The translations under genes were made by a program, and so were the position numbers. Positions 15,952 to 24,237 of a DNA stretch of 31,962 nt are shown here, piece by piece; position 1 is the first letter of the stretch; each line of letters opens with the position of its first letter. Location: positions 1 through 31,962 of the IMG/VR virus record IMGVR_UViG_3300006734_000026, one strand, 5' to 3'. The notes under the pieces were generated by a model. That model had not been told where the DNA came from, searched no databases, and saw only the letters and a list, made by a program, of their open reading frames with translations. Source of the DNA: a virus.

Positions 15952-16494
15952 ATGGCAAATCATGTATTAAGTTTAGAAATCCCAACGGTATCAAATCCCT
16001 GTGTTTTAAAAATATTTGATACAAGTGTATATTCTGCTTTAGTGGGAGTTAATCGTCCTAGATTAGAAATTGTTGTTCCTGGTTTTACTTATACATCTGA
16101 ATTATCATTTGTACCAGAATCAAGCCCTACTCTTACAGCATGTGATTTAGGACTTCAAACTGAAAACTGTGGTACGTCATATGTTAATTTACCTGATGGA
16201 ATATATGGTATCAAATATATAGTAGATCCAGAATGTACAGTATACGTAAATTACAATCATCTTAGAATGACATGTGCATTAAACAGATATGAAAAAATAC
16301 TTTGTAATATAGATGTGGCAGATTGTGATCCACCAGCTAAAGTAAAAGAAAAGCTAAAAGAATTACATTTAATTAAAATGTATTTAGAAGCTGCTAAAGC
16401 TAAAGTAGAAACATGCCATGACAACCAAGCCGGGATGACACTCTTTAATTATGCAGTAAAACTATTAGATAAATTAGATTGTAAGCATTGTTAA
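15952..16494 (+). CDS. Conserved structural-region protein with helical C-terminus
   Basis: This 180-residue protein has a beta-rich N-terminal domain (HVLSLEIPTVSNPCVLKIFD, then PRLEIVVPGF and LPDGIYGIKYIVDPECTVYV) and a C-terminal helical hairpin (KVKEKLKELHLIKMYLEAAK, NQAGMTLFNYAVKLLDKL) ending with CKHC. I know this organisation from crAss-like tail regions, where it precedes a zinc ribbon and a fibre gene, but its function is not established. The beta domain could bind fibres and the helices could be a docking or oligomer element. It starts 12 bases after the terminator. Confidence 0.7.
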   Translation: MANHVLSLEIPTVSNPCVLKIFDTSVYSALVGVNRPRLEIVVPGFTYTSELSFVPESSPTLTACDLGLQTENCGTSYVNLPDGIYGIKYIVDPECTVYVNYNHLRMTCALNRYEKILCNIDVADCDPPAKVKEKLKELHLIKMYLEAAKAKVETCHDNQAGMTLFNYAVKLLDKLDCKHC

Positions 16495-16500
16495 CCCTTA

Positions 16501-16515
16501 AAAACCAACAAAATG
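16501..16515 (+). promoter_or_regulatory. Conserved A-rich translation leader AAAACCAACAAAATG (third copy)
   Basis: Same 15 bases as at 8189 and 11194, here before the zinc-ribbon gene. It confirms a start codon for a gene of only 53 codons. Confidence 0.65.
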
Positions 16516-16674
16516 AATTGTCCAAATTGCAACAAGAAATTAACATGTGGATGTCAAAGAGCTAAAGCATCAGATGGTGCTGTAGTATGTAAAAGCTGTA
16601 AATACAGTTATGAAAAGTCTTTAAGTGAAACCAACAAAACTAATGTACAAAATTTACAAAAGTTCGTTAAGTAA
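16513..16674 (+). CDS. 53-residue zinc-ribbon protein
   Basis: ATG at 16513 sits in the conserved leader, and TAA at 16672-16674 overlaps the next ATG. The protein has C3-P-N-C6, C12-G-C14 and C26-K-S-C29: a zinc ribbon (C3, C6, C26, C29) with an extra pair. The rest (SYEKSLSETNKTNVQNLQKFVK) is helical. Such proteins often bridge protein partners or bind nucleic acid. Set between two tail proteins and coupled to the 1117-residue adhesin-like gene, an assembly or chaperone role is possible; this is inference. Confidence 0.75.
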   Translation: MNCPNCNKKLTCGCQRAKASDGAVVCKSCKYSYEKSLSETNKTNVQNLQKFVK

Positions 16675-19600
16675 TGGCACATGGTATAATATCAGGTATA
16701 GGAATAGGAGTTGATTTTCAAACACAAACTACAAACGTTGTAAGATTTGTTAGTTGTTGCGATGGTCAAGAAATATTATTTCGTGGATCACTAACTATAA
16801 CAAATGGTACAGTTTATCAATATATAGGTGCTAGTCTTTTTCCTGGAGAAGGAGGTTCTTTACAACCAGGTCGTTGTTATACTGTATTTTTAGAAACTGA
16901 AGTTGGACCATTATATCCTGCTACACCTACTTTAGGTCAATTAAACCCTGTTAACGATCAAGATCTTGGATGTAATGATCCAAGTTGTCAAGACTGTAAT
17001 CCTCAACAATTATGTGAATGTCCAGAAGGATTTACATATAATGAAGTTACAGAGTTATGTGAAAGAGAAACAGAAACTATAGCTGAATATTCTGGAGGAA
17101 CTCTTTTACCTATAGTAAATGGATCACGAATTCTAGGTGCTGTAGCTTATACTAATTTAGGAGTTAGACTTTATAATGATATTACATCATTACCATGGCC
17201 TATTTTAGGTGACGGTACTAGTTTTTCAGGATATACTATTAAAGATAATAATGGTGCTGGTATTAACTTACCATTTATCGGACCTGTTCAGAATAATGCT
17301 TTTGGTAATGATATATCTGGATGTAAAACTCAAATTAATATAAACCCCGCTTTAAGTGTTTTTGTAGGAAGACTACTTAAAGCAGGTGTGTGGGCAACAG
17401 GTTTTCCTAATAATCAAGAGTTGTCTTTTCAATTTTGCATTGATGTACCAGAAACTAAACAATATGTAATTGGTATTGCAGGTGATAATAAAGTTAAGAT
17501 AAACATTGACGGATCTGATGCAGTATTCTTAGATGCTAGTGATACTTCGGCAACTGTACCTTTTAGATATTGGCATGCTTTTCCAGTTACATTAACAGCA
17601 GGAACTCATACTATAATATTATCAGGTTTAAATTTAGGAGATGAAGCTTCTTTTGCAGCAGAAATCTATGATATTACTACTACAGAATTTCAAGCAAATT
17701 TAATGTATCCCGCAGTAGGTTTAGGAAACTGTGGTAGTACTGAAGCTCAATTAGAACCTTATATTATATTTAGTACTAGAGATTATATAGGACAAGGGGT
17801 TCCAGATCCTAATAATCCAGGTATATATTCATGTCCTGATGGTAGTACTTTAGATGAATGTACTGGAATACCAGTATGTAAAACTATAGAAACTATTGAG
17901 TTAGTTTGTGATTGTTATATGGTTATCCCGTGTGATGGTACAGACTTTTTTGTTTCAAATGATCCTGTTTATGCTCCATATGTAGACTCTTTTACTAGTG
18001 TAGCTGGTCCTGAATACACAGGCTGTGCATATGTAACAGAAACTACATCTGAATTTTGTAATGACTCTACTGTAACTACAGTACCTACAGATACACCATG
18101 TGATTGTACATTAAGATGTTGGTGGGTGCAAAATACAAATGGGTTCTTATATGTTGATGAGAATGATGTACTAATAAATGTTTCTTCTGTAGAAGCAAAT
18201 CCTTATATGAGGATATGTTCTAAAATTCCACCAGTTCCAGAAGTAGGTTCTGTAAATCCTATTGTTTCAGAAATAGGAGATTGTGACGAAGGAACATGTC
18301 CTGATCTATGTTTTAAACTTACTAATTGTGAACAGCCTTCAGAAGTTATATACAGTAACTCGGATGCTTTGTATCAATATACTTTTGGAAGTTCTAATGT
18401 TGTAGAAATATTAGGCAGGGAAGGATGTTGGATTGTAGAAGAAGGTAATACTATAGAAGATGATTGTGATTGTTTAGTTGATGTTGTAGTTGTAAGATCT
18501 TATGAAGACTGTGAAGATTGTGTTAAAGTCCCTGCATATAAACTAACATCATGTATAGATTCAAGTGTAATATATACAGAACTTAACTTAGAACTTTATG
18601 TAGGTAAAGTAATCAAAATTGATTGCGGTTGTTATGAGGTTGAACTAATTGACTTTAAACCAACTAATCCTCAAATATTTGAAATAGAAGGTCTATTTGA
18701 AGAATGTATTGATTGTACTAGAACTTACTATGAACTAGTAGATTGTAAAGGTGAAGCTGATAATGTTTACACTTATACAGATCTTTCATTATACTTAGGT
18801 CAAGTAATTAAAATAGAAAACTGTACAGAATGCTGGACAGTTCAAGAAGTACTTGATCCTTCGGCAATTTACTCTAATGCAGGTACTGTAAATGTAACTG
18901 AGTCTTATGTAAATTGTGATGAGTGTGCTAATGATTTAGTATGTACGTGCAGTCAAGTTACAAACTATTCAGAAAAACTAGTTCGAACTTATCAATATTT
19001 AAATTGTGATAATGAACTAATAACTATCAGTTTAGGACCAAATGAATCTAGCGGTAGAATATGTTTATTAAAGTGGATTCCTGATCAATATTGTTCATGC
19101 TTTTTACTTGAATTAAGATCAGGAGACGTAAGTATATTATATACAGGATTAGCAACTGGTAATATTGTAAATGGTTATCCTACATATAACCTCTGTCAAG
19201 ATGTTGGTAATCCATTAGAAAATTGTGGTATTGTTTCATTTGATGGTACTAACTGGGTTATTTACGATGGTAATTCAGGTGAGCCTAAATATAAATTACC
19301 TGAGTCAACATCATTAACATGTCCTTATGGAGAATGGGTAAATTATGAAGAACCCGTAGAACCAGTACCTACACCTGATATAATAAGTTATGAGTGTACG
19401 GACGTCTGTACTTGTATAACAGGTAACTTAGAAATTGGAGGAGTAGTTACTACCTATACTTTTACTTTTGTAGGTTATGATCAATCAGGTAACCCGGTAT
19501 ATCAAGATGAAAATTTAAATCAAATATCTTTTATTATTAAAGCATGGGTATTTACAATAGGAACTGTAACATTTAGTAATGAAACTTTACCTGGAAATTG

Positions 19601-20027
19601 TCCAACAGGTCAATGGGAAAGTAGTGATCCTGATTACACATTTACTACTGAAAACTGTACAGTAATACCAGAACTTGAATTTTTATCAACAGACTTTTTT
19701 GAAACATTTGGTGAATGTAAATATGGAGTATGTCCACCACCGATATTTATAAATAATAGAACTGTAAGACCTGGTTATAATACTCCAATATGTACACCTG
19801 AGAAGTATGATATGATTACTTGCAACTTTGCAGATGTTATGTATAAACTAGTTTTAGAAAAACGATATGGTATTACTAATTGTTGTCCAGAAGAAGATGA
19901 CAAGTGGATAGTAAAAAAAGAACTTATAGACTTACAAGCATTAAAAGATCCTAATTATAACTGCCCAAATTGTAGTGGTAATTGTGATTCTTCAGTTAAT
20001 TGTTCTACTTGTAATTCTAAGAATTAA
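16674..20027 (+). CDS. Large Cys-rich adhesin/tail-fibre-like protein with tandem repeats
   Basis: This 1117-residue protein has about 68 Cys by my count (near 6%). Domains in order: an N-terminal beta region; an EGF-like CECPEGFTYNEVTELC at about 112-127; a PA14-like beta-sandwich at about 134-340 (LYNDITSLPWPILGDGTSF, QFCIDVPETKQYVIGIAGDNK, HTIILSGLNLGDEASF); Cys-rich modules; three tandem units of about 65-75 residues at 18300-18935; further Cys-rich modules; and a C-terminal CPNC-type cluster. PA14-like and EGF-like folds bind sugars or proteins in other surface proteins, so it is probably a receptor-binding or fibre-linking tail protein. Its 1-base overlap with the zinc-ribbon gene suggests joint expression. 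Confidence 0.68.
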   Translation: MAHGIISGIGIGVDFQTQTTNVVRFVSCCDGQEILFRGSLTITNGTVYQYIGASLFPGEGGSLQPGRCYTVFLETEVGPLYPATPTLGQLNPVNDQDLGCNDPSCQDCNPQQLCECPEGFTYNEVTELCERETETIAEYSGGTLLPIVNGSRILGAVAYTNLGVRLYNDITSLPWPILGDGTSFSGYTIKDNNGAGINLPFIGPVQNNAFGNDISGCKTQININPALSVFVGRLLKAGVWATGFPNNQELSFQFCIDVPETKQYVIGIAGDNKVKINIDGSDAVFLDASDTSATVPFRYWHAFPVTLTAGTHTIILSGLNLGDEASFAAEIYDITTTEFQANLMYPAVGLGNCGSTEAQLEPYIIFSTRDYIGQGVPDPNNPGIYSCPDGSTLDECTGIPVCKTIETIELVCDCYMVIPCDGTDFFVSNDPVYAPYVDSFTSVAGPEYTGCAYVTETTSEFCNDSTVTTVPTDTPCDCTLRCWWVQNTNGFLYVDENDVLINVSSVEANPYMRICSKIPPVPEVGSVNPIVSEIGDCDEGTCPDLCFKLTNCEQPSEVIYSNSDALYQYTFGSSNVVEILGREGCWIVEEGNTIEDDCDCLVDVVVVRSYEDCEDCVKVPAYKLTSCIDSSVIYTELNLELYVGKVIKIDCGCYEVELIDFKPTNPQIFEIEGLFEECIDCTRTYYELVDCKGEADNVYTYTDLSLYLGQVIKIENCTECWTVQEVLDPSAIYSNAGTVNVTESYVNCDECANDLVCTCSQVTNYSEKLVRTYQYLNCDNELITISLGPNESSGRICLLKWIPDQYCSCFLLELRSGDVSILYTGLATGNIVNGYPTYNLCQDVGNPLENCGIVSFDGTNWVIYDGNSGEPKYKLPESTSLTCPYGEWVNYEEPVEPVPTPDIISYECTDVCTCITGNLEIGGVVTTYTFTFVGYDQSGNPVYQDENLNQISFIIKAWVFTIGTVTFSNETLPGNCPTGQWESSDPDYTFTTENCTVIPELEFLSTDFFETFGECKYGVCPPPIFINNRTVRPGYNTPICTPEKYDMITCNFADVMYKLVLEKRYGITNCCPEEDDKWIVKKELIDLQALKDPNYNCPNCSGNCDSSVNCSTCNSKN
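18300..18935 (+). repeat. Three tandem Cys-rich protein repeats within the adhesin-like gene
   Basis: Units begin near 18307, 18533 and 18726. Shared pattern: [FY]-[KE]-L-[TV]-x-C at the start, then a Y-T/S-x-x-x-L-x-x-Y segment with a V[IV]xI strand, CW-x-V or C-Y-x-V, and an S/F-[YE]-x-[DNE]-C-x-[DE]-C end. Spacing is 226 and 193 bases, so they are diverged at the DNA level. Confidence 0.7.
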
Positions 20028-20031
20028 TTTG

Positions 20032-20042
20032 TATATTATAAT
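20032..20042 (+). promoter_or_regulatory. Promoter-like TATATTATAAT before the first fibre gene
   Basis: The 27-base gap before 20055 contains TATATTATAAT, the same core as at 14500-14510. It would start RNA for the fibre pair. The short gap and AT-rich base composition keep confidence low. Confidence 0.3.
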
Positions 20043-20054
20043 AAGAGAAAGAAT

Positions 20055-21545
20055 ATGAAACCTTTAAATCTAGATAATAAGCCCTGTAACCCAGTATCAT
20101 CAAATTGTGTGATATGGCAAGGTCCTACATTAGAGTGTATTAATTTATGTAAAGGAGATACAGTATCTGATGCTGTGGCCGCATTAGCTACAGAACTTTG
20201 TAAGATTTTAGATCAGATAAATGTAACTGATTATGATCTTTCATGTTTAGGGATTACTAGTTGTGGACCAACAGATTTCAAAGGTCTTATTGAACTTTTA
20301 ATTGAAAAAATCTGTGAACTTCAAGATATACCTGCTCCATCAGAAACTGTTTCAGGATCTTGTCCGGATTGTGTAGTAACGGTAGCATCTTGTTTTGTAG
20401 AAGATGGTGCTACAACAATGCAGTTATTAGATTATGTTCAAATGATTGCTTTAAAGGTTTGTACGCTTATAGATGAGATCGGTACTTTGAGTACTGAAGT
20501 GGCAAATCTAGATATTAGAGTTACAGCATTAGAAAATCAAGAAAAACAAACTTTTACTCTTCCTAGTATATTAGTAGAATGTACTTTAGATGATGGTGTA
20601 ATTGTATCAGGGAATGCTTATAAAATAGATGAAGTATTAAATGCTTTAGTTAACGATGATATTTATGGATATTGTGCATTACTTGGATCAACAGGCTTAC
20701 CAGCAGACTTACTTAGTGCAGTAGCTACACAATGTATAAATAACGCTGATTCCACATTAAGTAATAAAGGAACTTCTTATGCAGCGGAATATTTAGGTGT
20801 TTGGGTTAACTCTCCAATAACTGTAGCTGATGCAATTACTAACTTATGGTTAGTAGTATGTGATATTTATCAATATATAAGTGGAATATCATTTCCAGTA
20901 TCTATAGTAACTGCAGGAGACAACATAACAGTCACTAGTACAGTAGTGGGATCAACAACAACTTATGAAGTTTCTGGTAAAAATACAATTATTACATCTA
21001 CAGATGGAACTGTTAATGTAACAGATACAGTAGTTGGTGAAACAACTACATATGATTTATCTGTAACAGAACTACCAGGATTTTCTGTTCAAGGTCAACC
21101 TGTAAATTTATCAAGAGTTGTTCCTTCGTTAAATTCTACTAGATTGTGTGATGGAAATATTCAAATAAACACAAATATTGAATATGATGATTTTGGTACA
21201 GCATATGATCCATTAACGGGAATATTTACAGTACCAGAAGACGGTATTTATACTATTTCTTTTTTCCAACATATGTCAATTACAACTGGTGATGGATGGT
21301 TTAATTCAGTAACACCTGGTCAGTTAACAGCTGGAATAACTAGTTCAAGTGGGTGTCAGTATTATTGTGTAAATAATTTTACCCCAGTAGTAGTTGCTAA
21401 ACATGCTTCAATTAACGGATCATTTACTAGATTTTTACCTGCAGGAACAGATATTTGTTTAAAAGTAATTAATACAACTGGTCAGGACTATATTTCTCAA
21501 GTAGGTGATACTTCAAGATTTAGTGTTCAAAGGGTTAAGTTTTAA
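20055..21545 (+). CDS. Tail fibre with repeated Cys-helix modules and a C1q/TNF-like tip
   Basis: This 496-residue protein has an N-terminal half with four helical segments of similar pattern at residues 36-56, 73-92, 120-142 and 256-276. Each has Thr or Thr-like cap, hydrophobic spacing and a Cys near the end (VAALATELCKILDQI, LLIEKICELQDI, QMIALKVCTLIDEI, LWLVVCDIYQYI). A beta-rich middle follows. Residues about 342-496 form a C1q/TNF-like jelly-roll (YDDFGTAYDPLTGIFTVPED, then GIYTISFF, ending GDTSRFSVQRVKF). C1q-like tips are known in trimeric phage fibres and bind host surfaces. Likely a tail fibre with a receptor-binding tip. Confidence 0.75.
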   Translation: MKPLNLDNKPCNPVSSNCVIWQGPTLECINLCKGDTVSDAVAALATELCKILDQINVTDYDLSCLGITSCGPTDFKGLIELLIEKICELQDIPAPSETVSGSCPDCVVTVASCFVEDGATTMQLLDYVQMIALKVCTLIDEIGTLSTEVANLDIRVTALENQEKQTFTLPSILVECTLDDGVIVSGNAYKIDEVLNALVNDDIYGYCALLGSTGLPADLLSAVATQCINNADSTLSNKGTSYAAEYLGVWVNSPITVADAITNLWLVVCDIYQYISGISFPVSIVTAGDNITVTSTVVGSTTTYEVSGKNTIITSTDGTVNVTDTVVGETTTYDLSVTELPGFSVQGQPVNLSRVVPSLNSTRLCDGNIQINTNIEYDDFGTAYDPLTGIFTVPEDGIYTISFFQHMSITTGDGWFNSVTPGQLTAGITSSSGCQYYCVNNFTPVVVAKHASINGSFTRFLPAGTDICLKVINTTGQDYISQVGDTSRFSVQRVKF

Positions 21546-21577
21546 AATGTATATATCTATAAACTAAAATAAAAAAA

Positions 21578-22876
21578 ATGGCAACTAATAATTGTAATAA
21601 TCAAAATCAAAACTGTGGATGCAATGACAGTTATACTGTAACTGCACCATGTCCTCCAGCATGTCCGGAGGTATTTAATGCTCAATGTATTGTATATACA
21701 GGTACTGACATTATATGTAATAGTGATACTGTAATCAGTCGATATGATTATTTAGATACTATTATCACAAAATTAGTTAACTATCTTTGTAATGTTCAAG
21801 CTCCAGTAACTGAAGTAGTTGGATCTGAATATATTAATGTAGTACCTAGTGTTGTTGGTAATGTTACTACTTATACTGTATCAGTTAATGTTCCCGCTTT
21901 AGAAGCTTATTTCAGTACTGTTTTCCAACTTGACATCTTAGCATCAATTTTAGCAGGTCCTGGTATTGAAGTAGCACCTAACCCTATTACTGGAACGGTA
22001 ACTATTTCTCACCAAGATACTTCTGCTGTTGGAGATGTGTCAAGTGATAATAGTGGTAATAGTTTTATTCAAGATGTATTCTTTACATTTGATACTTATG
22101 GTCACGTAACAGGAGCTACAGTAATTCCTGGTACAGTTATTCCACCAAATGATTTCTTAACTGCTCAAATTAATCCAGATTCAGGATTTGTATGGGGACC
22201 AGATAATGATCCCACAAATCTTCAAATTGCAGATGCTCCTGCAGACACATTGAACTTTGTAGCAGGTGTAGGAATTGTATTAAATGCAAGTACTGACCCT
22301 AGCACAGATGCAATTAGAATTACTAACACTGCTCCAAATATTGATCAAAATCTTTGGGCTACAATTCTTTCAGACAGTGGTAGCACAACAGCTGATTCAA
22401 TTACAGACACTCTAACAATTCTTGGAGGTACTGGGATTTCTACGGCTATTGTAGGAGATACTTTAACTATTACAAATGATGCACCAAACGTTGATCAAAA
22501 CTTATGGGCAACTATTAATGCAGATACTGGAAGTACAACAGCAAATACTACTACAGATACATTAAGTATTGTTGGTGGTGATGGTGTAGAAACAACCATA
22601 TCAGCTGATACAGTTACTATTGCAACTAGATTTAATAAATTTTCAGAAAGTAGAGTTATTACTAATGGACCTTTAAATACAGAGTTATTTACTCATAACT
22701 TAGGTACAGCTGCAATTATAGTTTCTGTTCAGGAATACGATGGTGGTATACCTTCACCATGGAGTTTAACACCTGGTGTTGATTATCGTTATAGAATAAC
22801 AAGTGTTAACGAAATTGAAATTGAAAACTTAACAGGTGCTCAATTTAACCCTGCTTTAGTTACTGTAATAGGATAA
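21578..22876 (+). CDS. Second tail fibre with two 50-residue repeats
   Basis: This 432-residue protein shares with the previous fibre a Cys-containing N-terminal segment (CIVYTGTDIIC followed by LDTIITKLVNYLCNV), suggesting a common anchoring module. The shaft is Thr/Asp/Gly-rich and beta-prone. Two 50-residue units at 22331-22630 share PNxDQNLWAT, SGSTTA or TGSTTA, TDTLxIxGGxG and D-T-x-T-I. A more degenerate copy precedes them. The C-terminus (FNKFSESRVITNGPLNTELF onward) is a small beta domain typical of phage fibre ends (HNLGTAAIIVSVQE). Likely a trimeric side fibre; its receptor is unknown. It is followed by a terminator. Confidence 0.72.
   Translation: MATNNCNNQNQNCGCNDSYTVTAPCPPACPEVFNAQCIVYTGTDIICNSDTVISRYDYLDTIITKLVNYLCNVQAPVTEVVGSEYINVVPSVVGNVTTYTVSVNVPALEAYFSTVFQLDILASILAGPGIEVAPNPITGTVTISHQDTSAVGDVSSDNSGNSFIQDVFFTFDTYGHVTGATVIPGTVIPPNDFLTAQINPDSGFVWGPDNDPTNLQIADAPADTLNFVAGVGIVLNASTDPSTDAIRITNTAPNIDQNLWATILSDSGSTTADSITDTLTILGGTGISTAIVGDTLTITNDAPNVDQNLWATINADTGSTTANTTTDTLSIVGGDGVETTISADTVTIATRFNKFSESRVITNGPLNTELFTHNLGTAAIIVSVQEYDGGIPSPWSLTPGVDYRYRITSVNEIEIENLTGAQFNPALVTVIG
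22331..22630 (+). repeat. Two tandem 150-base units in the second fibre gene
   Basis: Units run 22331-22480 and 22481-22630, both starting with GC[TA]CCAAA and coding PN[IV]DQNLWAT. Exact 50-codon period keeps frame. They are diverged, so not recent copies. Confidence 0.75.
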
Positions 22877-22919
22877 TAATATGTTACAGGTTTGTTGGTT
22901 TCTGTGACAGACAGGCAAG

Positions 22920-22948
22920 CCCCCACACTAGTGGGGGTTTTGTTTTTT
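22920..22948 (+). terminator. Strong terminator ending the fibre unit
   Basis: CCCCCAC (22920-22926) pairs with GTGGGGG (22931-22937) around the loop ACTA, followed by TTTTGTTTTTT. It is a GC-rich stem in AT-rich DNA and lies 44 bases after the fibre stop codon. Confidence 0.93.
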
Positions 22949-22966
22949 AGTATATTTGTTAAAATC
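22943..22966 (+). promoter_or_regulatory. Promoter-like site heading the tail-connector operon (TATATTTG type)
   Basis: TATATTTG at 22951-22958, preceded by six T and AG, matches the site at 233-256 in 21 of 24 bases. It begins in the T run of the terminator and is 21 bases from the next start. It probably starts transcription of the ring and muzzle genes. Confidence 0.6.
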
Positions 22967-22987
22967 ATTTATTTTTAGTATATTATT

Positions 22988-23569
22988 ATGGAGGATTTTA
23001 ATAGACCTGACGTAAAAGCTTCGAGGTATAGACCTCAGGTTAGCACTGTTTTGAACAAAGAGTTCTTTGAAAACTTTAAAAAAGCATACCCTAAGTATAA
23101 AGACTTAGATAACAAAGTAATTAGAAAGATGATCAAAAGATTTAATCAAGTCTTACATCAAGCTGTAATTGATACAAGAGACGGAGTTCAATTACCTGAG
23201 CAACTTGGTTGGATTTTTATTGGTACTTGCCAAAAAAGTAAGAAAGCAAATATTGATTATGGTAAATCAAAAAAATACGGAGTTAAAGTCAGCAATAAAA
23301 ATTGGGAAACAGATGGTAAGCTAGCTAAAATATTCTTTAGTAATTATGCTCCTAAACTAAAAATGAAGAACAGAGAGTTTTGGGGATTTACGGCATGTAG
23401 AGAATTTAAAAGAGCAGTTTCAAAATCATATCCAGAAAATTGGAATATGTATATTGAAGTATTACCAGGTGCTAAAATAGATAAAGTTTATAACAGTGTA
23501 TTATATAAAGATTTTCTAAAAAAGGCTGAGAAAAAAGCTTTGGACGATTATAATGAATTTGATATATGA
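22988..23569 (+). CDS. Conserved structural-region protein, possibly IHF-like fold
   Basis: This 193-residue protein is basic. Residues about 20-70 read LNKEFFENFKKAYPKYKDLDN, KVIRKMIKRFNQVLHQAVID, then DGVQLPEQLGWIFIGTC. The helix pair followed by a V-x-LPExLGxIxI strand recalls the HU/IHF layout, weakly. The second half (NREFWGFTACREFKRAVSKS, ENWNMYIEVL) is unlike HU. I know similar genes in crAss-like tail regions, function unassigned. It is the first gene after the promoter-like site and is joined to the next gene by ATGA. A connector or DNA-binding role is possible. Confidence 0.7.
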   Translation: MEDFNRPDVKASRYRPQVSTVLNKEFFENFKKAYPKYKDLDNKVIRKMIKRFNQVLHQAVIDTRDGVQLPEQLGWIFIGTCQKSKKANIDYGKSKKYGVKVSNKNWETDGKLAKIFFSNYAPKLKMKNREFWGFTACREFKRAVSKSYPENWNMYIEVLPGAKIDKVYNSVLYKDFLKKAEKKALDDYNEFDI

Positions 23570-24237
23570 CAACAATAGGAGAAGCTATATCAAGAGTAAG
23601 AAATACTTTAAAAGCTGTAAAAGAGGATCCGTTTTTAACAGATCGAACAATATACTATTCTATAATTAAGTATGGTAAGACTCTTTTAAAAAGAGAAGAT
23701 AATCAATTTAGACTAATGAAAATTAGCTCTATATTTAAGACACTTCCTTATGTTGAATTAATAGATGTAGATAAAGTAGAGGCTGGATGTGTAGGTGTGT
23801 ATTCAGGATGTTACTTTAAAAGAACTAAGGAAAAACTTCCAACTATATTTGACGGTGCATTAGGACCTGTAATCAGAACTGTTTCTTCTATTGATGGTGG
23901 TATAGAAATGTTTAGAACAGATCCAGGTACTTGGGTTTCTATGACTAAATCAACAACTTTCAAGTATAACAAGCGACCATATTTTTGGTATTTAAACGGG
24001 TACTTATATATACCTAATGTAGATTGGGATGCTATCAAAGTAGAAGCAATCTTTGAAGGTGATATATCTGCATACACATGTGATGAAGAAGATAATTGTT
24101 TAGTTAGACAAGATGATCAACTACCTTTTCCAGAATATTTATTTTCAGAAATTGAACAATATGTTCTACAAGAATTTACAACGAGTATGAAAGTTCCAGT
24201 TGATGGTGCTGATGATAGTCAAAATATACTTAGATAA
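23566..24237 (+). CDS. Putative tail ring protein
   Basis: This 223-residue protein has an N-terminal helical bundle (TIGEAISRVRNTLKAVKED, DRTIYYSIIKYGKTLLKRED), a beta-rich centre (YFWYLNGYLYIPNVDWDAIK) and a C-terminal helix (FPEYLFSEIEQYVLQEFTTS). Helix-beta-helix proteins of this size form the rings stacked under the portal in crAss-like phages and in T7 or P22 relatives. The C-terminal helix ending in KVPVDGADDSQN is a recognisable feature. Overlaps both neighbours by one to four bases, so it is made together with the small basic proteins and second ring. Confidence 0.68.
   Translation: MTTIGEAISRVRNTLKAVKEDPFLTDRTIYYSIIKYGKTLLKREDNQFRLMKISSIFKTLPYVELIDVDKVEAGCVGVYSGCYFKRTKEKLPTIFDGALGPVIRTVSSIDGGIEMFRTDPGTWVSMTKSTTFKYNKRPYFWYLNGYLYIPNVDWDAIKVEAIFEGDISAYTCDEEDNCLVRQDDQLPFPEYLFSEIEQYVLQEFTTSMKVPVDGADDSQNILR

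Noticed and set aside
20055-22876. Diversity-generating retroelement acting on the fibre genes
   Set aside because: No reverse transcriptase gene or template repeat is present in the window.
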